Shown: positions 8,207-15,401, counted from the first letter of the stretch. The stretch is DNA of 32,043 bases from an uncultured bacterium (GCA_948433885.1 CAOJEC010000015.1:1-32043), one strand, 5' to 3'. Numbers and translations: made by a program. Notes: generated from the letters alone by a model not told the origin.

Positions 8207-8852
8207 CTTCCAACCAATTGAAATCGAAGTTTAGAAAATCTTGATTTTTTCTTTCTTTAGGTTTTCTTCTTTGCTTAATATATATGTTTACTTCTTTGGC
8301 CGTTTTTAGCCCTTTCTTGGCCCATTCGGACAAAATGGCATCGATATACCTCAAAGTGAAAGTACCATTGTACACTGCCTCGTTTAGGGCACTCGTGATG
8401 AGTTCTTTACTTTCTCCCCGATCGAGCCATTTGTTTATGAGATCGAATTCGATAGGAGAAAGCGGTCTAGCGAGTTGACTTTCGAAAAGATCGAAAATAT
8501 CTTCGTCGTTCTTTTTCTTTTCTACTTCACCCATATCCATGGCAATGGATTCGAAGAACGGTGTCAAGTCTATCACTTCTTCTACTTTACCTTCCCTATT
8601 CTTTTCCATGCGTATTTTGATGAGATCTTTATTTGTTATGCTAGCAAATGCTTGCATGATTGATAACTCTTCCATGCCAAACTTTGTTTTTATCTCCTCA
8701 ATGTCGAGAATCGGATGGTTGTTATTTCCGACAAAATAGATGATCAACAGGGCTTCATCTAGTGTCAGATTGTTCTTCTTGATGGTCTTTAAAATGTCTT
8801 CACCTATTACAAAATTTTGTTTTTGATACAATTTAACTATAGTGTCGCCCAT
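8196..8852 (-). CDS. dnaD: DNA replication initiation protein DnaD
   Basis: DnaD helps load the replicative helicase during initiation and restart in Firmicutes. The N-terminal part (about 1-110) fits the winged-helix DDBH1 domain. The C-terminal part fits DDBH2 (DnaB_2), with PLSPIEFDLINKWLDRG and the family's YxxxIxxxW-type motif in YIDAILSEWAKKG, followed by a basic stretch (QRRKPKERKN). 218 residues is close to B. subtilis DnaD. The gene sits between cca and nth, 6 nt after cca on the minus strand, and the dnaD-nth link supports the call. Confidence 0.92.
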   Translation of the reverse strand: MGDTIVKLYQKQNFVIGEDILKTIKKNNLTLDEALLIIYFVGNNNHPILDIEEIKTKFGMEELSIMQAFASITNKDLIKIRMEKNREGKVEEVIDLTPFFESIAMDMGEVEKKKNDEDIFDLFESQLARPLSPIEFDLINKWLDRGESKELITSALNEAVYNGTFTLRYIDAILSEWAKKGLKTAKEVNIYIKQRRKPKERKNQDFLNFDFNWLEDEN

Positions 8853-8858
8853 TTTATT

Positions 8859-9938
8859 TCACTTCCAATTCTTACGTATGTAATTCGATAATTCACTTTC
8901 ACTATTAAGTAGATTACCACTTAAAACTTGTTCGATCAAGTCTTTTTTAATTCTTTTTATGATAGGTCCTTCTCGTACATTCAAGATGTCCATTATGTCG
9001 TTTCCGTCAATGGCCAATTCTTCTATAGAATGAATCGGCATTTGCTCGTACATTCTCAAAATATGACATTTGTCCATCCTCAAAATTTCTCCTGCTATGG
9101 TGTTATCATATATTCCATAGTGGTATAGAGTTGCTACATTTATTTGTCCTATGTCGATTATTCTTCTTACGTTTTCTATACGCATTTTTTCAACTTTAGA
9201 AAAACGATAGTTTGGCGCGTCTATTTGAGCCCAGGCCCCTACTAAATCTTCGACTTCGTGATAAACAGGCGGCACGACTATTCCTAAGTGTTCGAAAGCG
9301 CCTACCTGGTTCAGAAAACGAAGTCCTTCACTTGCATTTTTCGAGATGAGTATTTTATCTAATTCTTCTCTTCTTCTGTCGTATGAAAGTTTTTCTAATA
9401 GGTGTAGATTTTTTGTAATAAAACTCATTGCCTCTTTTTCGATAGTGAAACCGTTGAGAATAGAGAGCCTGAATGCCCTTAATATGCGAAGAGGATCATC
9501 TTCGAATTTGGAAGTGATGTCCCCAATCACTCTTATGACTTTTGCATCTAAATCTTTTCTACCTCCTAAGGGATCGAATATCTCTCCTTTGCTGTCCATA
9601 CATATGGCATTGATAGTAAAGTCTCGCCTTTGTAAATCGTCTTCCACATTATCTAAATATTCTATCGATTTAGGATGTCGTTTGTCATATTGAGCTTCAC
9701 TTCGATATGTCGTCACGTCGATGGTATACTTCGAATCTTTTATTCTCATAGATCCCAAACTCTCTTTTGTCGTGTTCTTAAATATTTTGACAATATCGGA
9801 TGGCCGAGCACTCGTCGCAATGTCGATATCGGAGGAAGATAAACCCATGAGGGTATCTCTTACGTATCCTCCGACGATGAAACAGGAGTGACCATTCTTT
9901 TCCAATTTTTTTAAATAATCGATGGGCTCCATTATCAT
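8859..9938 (-). CDS. cca: CCA tRNA nucleotidyltransferase
   Basis: This class II enzyme adds or repairs the 3' CCA of tRNA. Seen are CFIVGGYVRDTLMG, the metal-binding DIDIAT, RRDFTINAICMD, GGRKDLDAKVIRVIGD and DDPLRILRAFRLS. The helical body and tail follow, though the C-terminal region is shorter than in the longest members. A longer frame begins at ATG 9965, but a good promoter has its -10 exactly over that ATG, so the mRNA would start inside it. I therefore prefer ATG 9938 (or 9932). Only a weak AGAAAG site precedes these. The first gene of cca-dnaD-nth on this strand, it directly follows the bacteriocin peptides. Confidence 0.9.
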   Translation of the reverse strand: MIMEPIDYLKKLEKNGHSCFIVGGYVRDTLMGLSSSDIDIATSARPSDIVKIFKNTTKESLGSMRIKDSKYTIDVTTYRSEAQYDKRHPKSIEYLDNVEDDLQRRDFTINAICMDSKGEIFDPLGGRKDLDAKVIRVIGDITSKFEDDPLRILRAFRLSILNGFTIEKEAMSFITKNLHLLEKLSYDRRREELDKILISKNASEGLRFLNQVGAFEHLGIVVPPVYHEVEDLVGAWAQIDAPNYRFSKVEKMRIENVRRIIDIGQINVATLYHYGIYDNTIAGEILRMDKCHILRMYEQMPIHSIEELAIDGNDIMDILNVREGPIIKRIKKDLIEQVLSGNLLNSESELSNYIRKNWK

Positions 9939-9963
9939 CCAACTTTCTAAATCGTGCACATTC

Positions 9964-9992
9964 ATTATAGCATTTTATTGGCTAGGTAACAA
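9964..9992 (-). promoter_or_regulatory. Promoter of cca-dnaD-nth
   Basis: On the minus strand, TTGTTA (9987-9992), a 17-bp spacer, then TATAAT (9964-9969) with TGC just before it. The -10 overlaps the ATG of the longest cca frame, which argues for an internal start. Confidence 0.7.
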
Positions 9993-9997
9993 GCGAA

Positions 9998-10165
9998 TTA
10001 TACACAATAATTGCCACTATAATATCTCGAAATCGATGAGCCTATGGCGCGGCCAATTTCGTACAATGTACCAAATAATCTAGTGACCGCATTGATGAAA
10101 GTACCCGTCAATAAAGAGCTGCCCCCTTTGATCGTGTACAATTCTTCGTCGTTAAATTTTTTCAT
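9998..10165 (-). CDS. Bacteriocin-like peptide with double-glycine leader (peptide 2)
   Basis: This 55-residue gene has a strong AAGGAGG site 7 nt before its ATG. The leader MKKFNDEELYTIKGG has the ELxxIxGG pattern cut by C39-peptidase exporters. The predicted mature part of 40 residues begins SSLLTGTF, is hydrophobic and mildly basic, contains a GxxxG motif (GRAIG), and ends with one Cys in GNYCV. GxxxG motifs in paired peptides are the hallmark of class IIb two-peptide bacteriocins. The adjacent exporter gene and the second GG-leader peptide 23 nt upstream make this call strong. The target and activity are unknown. No terminator was seen before the cca promoter. Confidence 0.8.
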   Translation of the reverse strand: MKKFNDEELYTIKGGSSLLTGTFINAVTRLFGTLYEIGRAIGSSISRYYSGNYCV

Positions 10166-10188
10166 TATTTTTCCTCCTTAAATTTGTT

Positions 10189-10338
10189 TTAATTGTTGCA
10201 TTTATTTGGATTACTCAATCCGTCGAATAAGCCGGCCATGACGGTCATGAATCCTCCGAATATGAGAATGAAGATGGCCACGGGGCCACTTTTTGCCCCG
10301 CCTCTTATGTCGACCAATTCATTTGCTTGTAATTGCAT
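10189..10338 (-). CDS. Bacteriocin-like peptide with double-glycine leader (peptide 1)
   Basis: This is a 49-residue peptide with AAGGAG before the ATG. The leader MQLQANELVDIRGG ends in the GG cleavage site, and a mature part of 35 residues begins AKSGPVAIF. The mature peptide is very hydrophobic, contains GLFDG (a GxxxG motif), and ends with a polar Asn/Lys tail bearing one Cys. Its first 20 nt overlap the 3' end of the exporter gene in another frame, so translation is likely coupled. Together with peptide 2 it has the look of a class IIb pair; whether the two act together is inference. Confidence 0.8.
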   Translation of the reverse strand: MQLQANELVDIRGGAKSGPVAIFILIFGGFMTVMAGLFDGLSNPNKCNN

Positions 10339-12358
10339 ATTTATCTCCTTTTCTAAAATCGATTATAGTATCGAAAAACTTTTCCTTTTGACGATGTGTT
10401 ATATATATGACAGTTAAATTCTTTATAGAGATCAATTTGGTTATTATATCATCTTCCATTTGTTCACTGACGGATGATAATGTTTCATCTATGACGAGAA
10501 TGTCCGGATTTTTGTAGAGAGCTCTTGCCAAAAATATGCGAGCCTTTTCACCACCAGATAGGTTTGATGCTCCTTCTAAAATCATCGTATCGATACCTCG
10601 CGTTCGTCTTGTCAAAGTTTCCTTCAAAGAAGTCAATTCGAGGACTTGTTCTAATGAGACATCGGAATTGTCGTTCCCTGTGATGTTCTCGCGAATAGTA
10701 CCCGAAAATAACTTTTCATCTTGTCCTACATATATCACCTTTTTTCTAAGAGAATCTACATCGATATCTTTTATTTCGTACGTATCGTTTATCTTTATAG
10801 AGCCATCATAATTCATGAGACGTCCACATAGGCATTTGGCGAATGTGCTTTTGCCTATTCCCGACGGTCCTTTGATGATAACTTTTTCTCCTCGACTTAT
10901 GGTGTGATCCAATGACGAGATGTTTTTGTGTATTTTGTCGTACGAATATTGTAAATTCGATATGACGATTTTATCGATTTGTTCTTCCAATACTTGGCCA
11001 CCCTTCTCCTCCTCGATGTCCAAGAATTCGGAGATATTTCGATAAATCGCTTTTCCTTTCAAAAAATGAATATGACTTGCAAGAACATTTTCCAACGAAG
11101 TCGTGAATATTCCGAATAATGAGGTGACTGTGAGCATATCATAAAATGTGAAAGTGTCGTTCAAATTCAAATAACTGATACAACTGACAATCAAAATGCC
11201 ACTTTCCAAGATGTGCGATTTCACGTTGTCGATAGCTTCGATAAAGTTTTGTAGTTGCATTTTGCTTCGAATATCAGAAGCGAATTTCGAATCTATTTTT
11301 TTAAGAGTGGAGTCTATTCTACCGAGATTTTTGATACTTTCCAAACCTGACACATATTCTACTAAAGTCCCCGCATATTCATTATGGACTCTGATATTTT
11401 CTTTGTTCTTCTTGTATAGGGCACGATTCGAAAATATGGATAGAGATACTAGGGTGACAGCGATGAGCAAGTAAACAGCCCAAAGCATCGGGGATATCAC
11501 AAAGATAATCGATGATGTGACCAACATGGTCAATATATCCAACGAATTGACGATCACTATTCGCATGATCAAGTCTTTGATAAACGCGATTTCATTTATT
11601 TTCGCGACAATCTCTCCTGTTTGTTTTCTTTGTAAGTATTTTAGGGGTAATTTTAAAACATGGGCTATCATTTTGAAATTAATCGTCGCATCGACATCTT
11701 TCATAGTCGAATTGACGAGACGATTTTTAAAAACGTTCAGTATCAAAATGAGAGATCTCAAAAGCAGGAATAATAATGTCAATTTGATCGGATTCATACG
11801 AGTCATCATTTTGAAATGAAAACTCACGACTAAGTTCGATAATAAAAGTAGAACACAGAGAAATAAGATGACAGTAAAGCGAACACGATATTTAACTATC
11901 ATACTGTAGATAAGTTTTGTAAACGATCGCGATTTGTTATATTTCGGTATTTCTCCTTCCTCGAACAAATAAACAGCTTTCTCGTCGTAGATTCGTTCGA
12001 ATTCTTCACGAGAGTATCTCTTCTCACCTACTGCTGGATCCATCGTCAGTACCGAATTTCCATCGATCGCATATATTACTACGAAATGTTCCAAACCATC
12101 TTTTATCACATGTGCGATCAAAGGTAGATCTGAGTTGTCGATTTCTTTCAATGGAACTCGTCTTCCGTAAGATGAAAAACCATATTTTTTTAGAGTTTGA
12201 ACTATCTCAAATGCATTCGTACCGGTTTTATTCGTATTCGTGTCATCCATAATGGTTTCGAGAGGAACATATCCACCATAATGCGAAATGACACTTTGAA
12301 TACAAACCGAGCCACACGAATTACTATCTTCTTGTATATATATAACTTTCTTTTTCAT
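10319..12358 (-). CDS. Peptidase-containing ABC exporter (C39 type)
   Basis: This single-chain exporter cuts double-glycine leaders and moves the mature peptides across the membrane. The N-terminal C39 peptidase domain shows Gln9, Cys15 (EDSNSCGSVC), His91 (LEHFVV) and Asp107 (MDP), the full catalytic set. A membrane domain (about 150-430) and an ATPase domain follow. The ATPase has Walker A GPSGIGKST, the Q-loop region VGQDEKLFSGTIRENI, signature LSGGEKARIFLARAL, Walker B ILVIDET and H-loop ITHR. Its 679 residues are close to LagD/ComA-type proteins. The gene lies between two tiny peptide genes and two leader peptides on the same strand. The ribosome site is weak, so its expression may depend on upstream translation. 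Confidence 0.93.
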   Translation of the reverse strand: MKKKVIYIQEDSNSCGSVCIQSVISHYGGYVPLETIMDDTNTNKTGTNAFEIVQTLKKYGFSSYGRRVPLKEIDNSDLPLIAHVIKDGLEHFVVIYAIDGNSVLTMDPAVGEKRYSREEFERIYDEKAVYLFEEGEIPKYNKSRSFTKLIYSMIVKYRVRFTVILFLCVLLLLSNLVVSFHFKMMTRMNPIKLTLLFLLLRSLILILNVFKNRLVNSTMKDVDATINFKMIAHVLKLPLKYLQRKQTGEIVAKINEIAFIKDLIMRIVIVNSLDILTMLVTSSIIFVISPMLWAVYLLIAVTLVSLSIFSNRALYKKNKENIRVHNEYAGTLVEYVSGLESIKNLGRIDSTLKKIDSKFASDIRSKMQLQNFIEAIDNVKSHILESGILIVSCISYLNLNDTFTFYDMLTVTSLFGIFTTSLENVLASHIHFLKGKAIYRNISEFLDIEEEKGGQVLEEQIDKIVISNLQYSYDKIHKNISSLDHTISRGEKVIIKGPSGIGKSTFAKCLCGRLMNYDGSIKINDTYEIKDIDVDSLRKKVIYVGQDEKLFSGTIRENITGNDNSDVSLEQVLELTSLKETLTRRTRGIDTMILEGASNLSGGEKARIFLARALYKNPDILVIDETLSSVSEQMEDDIITKLISIKNLTVIYITHRQKEKFFDTIIDFRKGDKYAITSK

Positions 12359-12377
12359 TTCTCGGCGTTTTCTTCAA

Positions 12378-12431
12378 TTAAAAGAATGTATAAAGAATAA
12401 AACCGAGTATTCTGACAAGTTTACTGAACAT
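12378..12431 (-). CDS. Tiny hydrophobic peptide B
   Basis: MFSKLVRILGFILYTFF, 17 residues, is preceded by a textbook AAAGGAGG site 9 nt upstream. It shares the pattern K/R-I-[IL]-G-[LF]-ILY-x-FF with the peptide encoded just upstream (12471-12527). It ends 19 nt before the exporter gene. Such length and composition fit a membrane-active toxin, a leaderless bacteriocin, a pheromone or an immunity peptide; the sequence alone does not decide. A family of two with separate strong ribosome sites argues that translation is real. Confidence 0.6.
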   Translation of the reverse strand: MFSKLVRILGFILYTFF

Positions 12432-12470
12432 AGAAAACATCCTCCTTTCCTTTTTGTCGTTTTCATTGTA

Positions 12471-12527
12471 TTAGAAGAATTTATAGAGTATCAGTCCTAT
12501 AATTTTTAGAATGGTAAAAAACTTCAT
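12471..12527 (-). CDS. Tiny hydrophobic peptide A
   Basis: MKFFTILKIIGLILYKFF, 18 residues, has a strong AAAGGAGG site 8-9 nt before the ATG. Its C-terminal half matches peptide B almost residue for residue (G-[LF]-ILY-x-FF). It has no double-glycine leader and no signal peptide. Three Lys spaced among hydrophobic residues would give a cationic hydrophobic helix. First gene after the terminator of the upstream membrane-protein gene, so it probably begins the exporter and bacteriocin operon. Confidence 0.6.
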   Translation of the reverse strand: MKFFTILKIIGLILYKFF

Positions 12528-12609
12528 TTTTTCTTCCTCCTTTCATGTCCCTCTACTATTATTCTACCGACGAGTTTAAATTTTTCTCATTTTTTTTTTC
12601 ATTTTGGAC

Positions 12610-12630
12610 AAAAAAACGAACAAATGTTCG
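12610..12630 (-). terminator. Terminator after the membrane-protein gene
   Basis: The stem CGAACA/TGTTCG (12617-12622 with 12625-12630) has a very short loop and seven U residues follow on the minus strand. It separates the upstream gene from the tiny peptides. Confidence 0.65.
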
Positions 12631-12633
12631 CGT

Positions 12634-13050
12634 TTAGTTCAATTTTCGCATAATTGCAACAAGATCGCATAAGAGAAAAAGTGTCGTCAATATAGAGGCA
12701 AAAGTTACAATTTTGAATGGTATATTTTGAATCAATACATCCGTCAAGGGATCGATAAAGAAAGTTATAAAAATATTTAAAAATCCATACCAAATAGGAT
12801 TCAAGCTGGAAGATAGATTATTATCTATGGTATCGAAGAATCCACGTAGAAGTATTGCCCAAAATACTCCTGTAAAAACAGCGCATATGACACTAGGCTC
12901 AGTATTCAAAATACTTATCAAAGCAAAGAACATATAAAAAATGATGTTTTTCTTTTTCGCGTGTGAGAAATTTACTTCGAGAGATCTAAACAAAAAGAAG
13001 CCAAAAAAACCGCAAGCAAGTACTTTCGATAATAGCATCATTTCTGACAT
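12634..13050 (-). CDS. Polytopic membrane protein, unknown
   Basis: This is a 138-residue protein with about four hydrophobic segments (near 5-22, 30-65, 85-105 and 112-132) and short charged ends. No family was recognised. The start is placed at ATG 13050, where AGGGTG lies about 7 nt upstream; the longer GTG 13059 sits inside that site. Its position upstream of the bacteriocin cassette, and its size, would suit an immunity protein, but a terminator stands between them. The link is only by location. Confidence 0.7.
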   Translation of the reverse strand: MSEMMLLSKVLACGFFGFFLFRSLEVNFSHAKKKNIIFYMFFALISILNTEPSVICAVFTGVFWAILLRGFFDTIDNNLSSSLNPIWYGFLNIFITFFIDPLTDVLIQNIPFKIVTFASILTTLFLLCDLVAIMRKLN

Positions 13051-13148
13051 ATTTGTCACCCTGTTTCATTTGTATGCAAGATAGGTTCGCAAATTTACAA
13101 AAGTTCGTCAATTTTTAATTTAACTCACAAATGTTCAAAAAAATGTGA

Positions 13149-13154
13149 TAAGAT
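13149..13154 (+). promoter_or_regulatory. Extended -10 upstream of the 13176 gene
   Basis: TGATAAGAT (13146-13154) is an extended -10 pattern with no clear -35. Predicted initiation near 13161 falls just before the GGAGG ribosome site. Confidence 0.4.
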
Positions 13155-13175
13155 TATTCTATGGAGGTAGCCATT

Positions 13176-13574
13176 ATGATAATGTTGCAACTAAATATGA
13201 AAAATCATACTCGAAAGATAATGTTGAAAGATGAGATGCTATTCAATGCACTTTTGAGTCAAAATACGACTTTGATCAAAAAATTGATCAAGTGCAAATA
13301 TCCCTCATACGAAATAGATGACTCTCAGTTCGATGTAGTGAATAGATACGTAGAAGTGACCGAAAGCGGAACAGCTTTGTATGCTGGACTAATAATCAGA
13401 ACTTCACTTGAAGAATTCGTGGTACTCTTTTTGAAAGATTCCGATCCAGATGACGATTATATAGTTCAAATATTGGACGAATATACTAAGGATCTAGATG
13501 AGAAAATATCGGATGCAATCACTATAAATAAAATAGAAATAAGTAAAGATCTTTTCTTCAGAGCAATGCGGTAA
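13176..13574 (+). CDS. Unknown protein heading the sporulation-gene cluster
   Basis: This is a soluble protein of about 132 residues without recognisable motifs. The N-terminal half is basic and helical, the middle has an alternating beta-like stretch (YAGLIIRTSLEEFVVLF), and an acidic DSDPDDDY turn follows. The pattern looks like a small alpha/beta domain. The start is ATG 13176 (MIMLQ), with GGAGG 8 nt upstream; the ATG at 13161 overlaps that site. It precedes the SpoIIIAH-like gene by about 50 nt on the same strand, which might hint at a shared role, but that gene appears to have its own promoter. Confidence 0.7.
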   Translation: MIMLQLNMKNHTRKIMLKDEMLFNALLSQNTTLIKKLIKCKYPSYEIDDSQFDVVNRYVEVTESGTALYAGLIIRTSLEEFVVLFLKDSDPDDDYIVQILDEYTKDLDEKISDAITINKIEISKDLFFRAMR

Positions 13575-13579
13575 TTTTG

Positions 13580-13608
13580 GAATATTTTCGATCATATCTA
13601 TCTATAAT
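13580..13608 (+). promoter_or_regulatory. Promoter of the SpoIIIAH-like gene, possibly sigma-E type
   Basis: GAATATT (13580-13586) matches the Bacillus sigma-E -35 consensus KMATATT. After exactly 14 bp comes TCTATAAT (13601-13608), which fits the -10 consensus CATAYAMT in six of eight positions. The same bases contain TATAAT, so sigma-A use is also possible. Confidence 0.45.
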
Positions 13609-13622
13609 GTAAATAGAATGGA

Positions 13623-14129
13623 ATGATGAAAATGTTTTCAAAGAAAAATTTGTGGTTCATGACTTTGTTCAGTATCATTTTAGTGATGGCAGTATATTAC
13701 ATTTCTACTCCTCTATCGGATGATGCTTTAGTTTCAAAAGAAGTGGAGTCAGGAGATTCTAGTTCTTTGGATGTCGATTCTTCTAGTGCCATCAGTTCAC
13801 TTCGGGTAAGTAGAGATGAATCTTTGGAAAATGAGGTCAACGGGATCAAGAGTATATTAATGGATACTACTACCTCAAGCGAAGAAAAATCTGATGCTTA
13901 CGAGGCGTTAAAGGAGTTGAACTCGAATAAAGGAAAAGAAGAAGCCTTGGAGGCCCTCATCAAAAAAAATTTCAATTATGAAAATTTTGTAAAGATAGAT
14001 GGGTCTAACGTCAAAGTAGTCGTCGATACAAAGGAGCATTCTTACGAATTGGCAAATAAGATCATGACTGCTGTACAAGGTGAATTCGAAAAGAAAGTTT
14101 ATATAACGGTCAGTTTTGGTGCGAAGTAG
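13623..14129 (+). CDS. spoIIIAH: SpoIIIAH-like protein
   Basis: In endospore formers SpoIIIAH is made in the mother cell and forms a channel across the double membrane with SpoIIQ. The N-terminus SKKNLWFMTLFSIILVMAVYY is the characteristic Lys-rich start and single anchor. A Ser/Asp-rich linker (about 35-60) follows, then the YscJ/FliF-like ring-building domain with EEALEALIKKNFNYENFVKIDG and VVVDTKEHSYELANKIM. 168 residues is slightly short for the family. The rest of the spoIIIA operon (AA-AG) is not in the window. The start has only a weak ribosome site and a leader of about 8 nt. The gene symbol is by family resemblance. Confidence 0.8.
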   Translation: MMKMFSKKNLWFMTLFSIILVMAVYYISTPLSDDALVSKEVESGDSSSLDVDSSSAISSLRVSRDESLENEVNGIKSILMDTTTSSEEKSDAYEALKELNSNKGKEEALEALIKKNFNYENFVKIDGSNVKVVVDTKEHSYELANKIMTAVQGEFEKKVYITVSFGAK

Positions 14130-14146
14130 CAAAATATAATTTTCTT

Positions 14147-14155
14147 CATAGACTA
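14147..14155 (+). promoter_or_regulatory. Possible sigma-K -10 before the GerE-like gene
   Basis: CATAGACTA matches the sigma-K -10 consensus CATANNNTA. In B. subtilis gerE is sigma-K dependent. I see no convincing -35 AC, and this motif is short enough to arise by chance. Confidence 0.3.
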
Positions 14156-14181
14156 CTAATGAAGAGGATGTGTAATCAGAA

Positions 14182-14388
14182 ATGATAAAGAACTTTCTGA
14201 CTGAGAGAGAGCAAGAAGTTTTTGACCTTTTAGTCCTTAATAAATCTACCAAAGAAATAGCGACTTTTTTGGGTATACACGAGAAAACAGTTAGAAATCA
14301 TATATCAAATACTATCCAAAAATTGGGCGTAAAGGGGCGGACTCAGGCTGTTATCGAACTCGCCAAGTTGGGATTAATAAAATTTTAA
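14182..14388 (+). CDS. gerE: GerE-like LuxR-family regulator
   Basis: A 68-residue stand-alone LuxR-type helix-turn-helix DNA-binding protein. LTEREQEVFDLLVLNKSTKEIA and HEKTVRNHISNTIQKLGVKGR match the four-helix GerE fold, including the Glu and Val positions common in the family. B. subtilis GerE (74 residues) acts late in the mother cell on coat genes. Size, lack of any receiver domain, and position between SpoIIIAH- and GerM-like genes support the assignment over a response regulator. The start is fixed by an in-frame stop just upstream. The gene has its own terminator. Confidence 0.8.
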   Translation: MIKNFLTEREQEVFDLLVLNKSTKEIATFLGIHEKTVRNHISNTIQKLGVKGRTQAVIELAKLGLIKF

Positions 14389-14408
14389 AGTCTTTTTAGA
14401 CTTTTTTT
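14387..14408 (+). terminator. Terminator of the GerE-like gene
   Basis: The stem AAAGTCT/AGACTTT (14387-14393 with 14398-14404) has a TTTT loop followed by T residues. It starts within the stop codon. Confidence 0.75.
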
Positions 14409-14447
14409 CATGATCATAGAATAATATTACTTAGGGTGTATTTATTT

Positions 14448-15401
14448 ATGTTAAAGAAAAGTTCGATAAGAAAGATTTGTTTAGCAGCATTTTGTTTGTT
14501 GATATTGTTGATATTGTATTTATTCCCAAAGAAGACGGATCAAAACTTGAGTTTTCCCGAAACTTCATATTCTATTTCGAATGCCAAGGATACTCTCTTT
14601 CTTCCCGATAAAAATGATTATGTAGCACGGATTAATATGGCTATCAAGGCCGATACTACGATCGATAAGGCAAATACTGTGATCAGCTATTTGACGATTG
14701 GAAGCGATAACGAAAGTGTCATTCCGAATGGTTTCAAACCTATTATTCCACGTGGAACGAAAATTTTATCTTCTTCTATAAATGACAACAATTACAAAGT
14801 CGATTTTAGCAAAGAATTTTTGGAAGTCAGCGAGAACGATGAGATAAGACTCATAGAAGCGATCGTCTACAGTTTAACAGGTATTGAAGGAATCAAAAGT
14901 GTGACAATTTTGGTCGAGGGAAAGATTCTCAATAAACTGCCCCACTCTCAAGAATTTTTGAACAATCCACTCGATAGATCGATCGGCATCAATAAAAAAT
15001 ACGATGTAGATAGTATCAAAGGTACTGTAAAGACGACGATGTACTATCTTTCGAAATACGACGGTTACTATTATTATGTGCCTGTCACAAAAGTTTCCAA
15101 CGACTCCAAAGAGAAGATCGAAGTCATAATCAAAGAACTTACCAGTAGTCCAGTTTACGAAACTAGTTTGATGAGTTATCTGAACAGTGAGACCACTTTG
15201 CAAAATTATAAAATACTGGATGATCAGATCGACTTAGATTTCAATAGTGCCATTCTCACAGATGTGACTAAAAATGACATTCTAGAAGAAGTAACTTATG
15301 CTATAAATCTCTCTATCAAGGACAATTATGGGATAGAAAAGGTGTCTTATACAGTAGATAGTGAAGTAGTTGCAAAATTTGATCTAAAAGGCCTTGAATA
15401 A
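14448..15401 (+). CDS. gerM: GerM-like sporulation/germination protein
   Basis: GerM is an exported mother-cell protein of the SpoIIIA-SpoIIQ zone in Bacillus. This 317-residue protein has an N-terminal anchor (about 9-28) and two GerMN-type repeats. The first is around VISYLTIGSDNESVIPNGFKPIIP through LIEAIVYSLTGIEGIKSVTILVEG. The second runs from VTKVSNDSKEKIEVIIKELTSS to EEVTYAINLSIKDNYGIEKV. The start is ATG 14448, with AGGGTG 9 nt upstream; the longer GTG 14436 lies in that site. A CATAGAAT at 14415-14422 resembles a sigma-E -10 but lacks a clear -35. The terminator overlaps the promoter of the next tRNA. Confidence 0.82.
   Translation: MLKKSSIRKICLAAFCLLILLILYLFPKKTDQNLSFPETSYSISNAKDTLFLPDKNDYVARINMAIKADTTIDKANTVISYLTIGSDNESVIPNGFKPIIPRGTKILSSSINDNNYKVDFSKEFLEVSENDEIRLIEAIVYSLTGIEGIKSVTILVEGKILNKLPHSQEFLNNPLDRSIGINKKYDVDSIKGTVKTTMYYLSKYDGYYYYVPVTKVSNDSKEKIEVIIKELTSSPVYETSLMSYLNSETTLQNYKILDDQIDLDFNSAILTDVTKNDILEEVTYAINLSIKDNYGIEKVSYTVDSEVVAKFDLKGLE

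Noticed and set aside
9939..9965. Longer cca N-terminus starting MNVHD
   Set aside because: The -10 box of a good promoter covers this ATG, so the transcript would begin after it.
12372..12464. Frame beginning MKTTKRKGG across tiny peptide B
   Set aside because: No ribosome site precedes it, its Gly-Gly codons come from the AGGAGG of peptide B, and it does not resemble a leader.
14142..14166. CTTCAT/ATGAAG hairpin before the GerE-like gene
   Set aside because: No T-run follows, so it is not a terminator; the arms are short.
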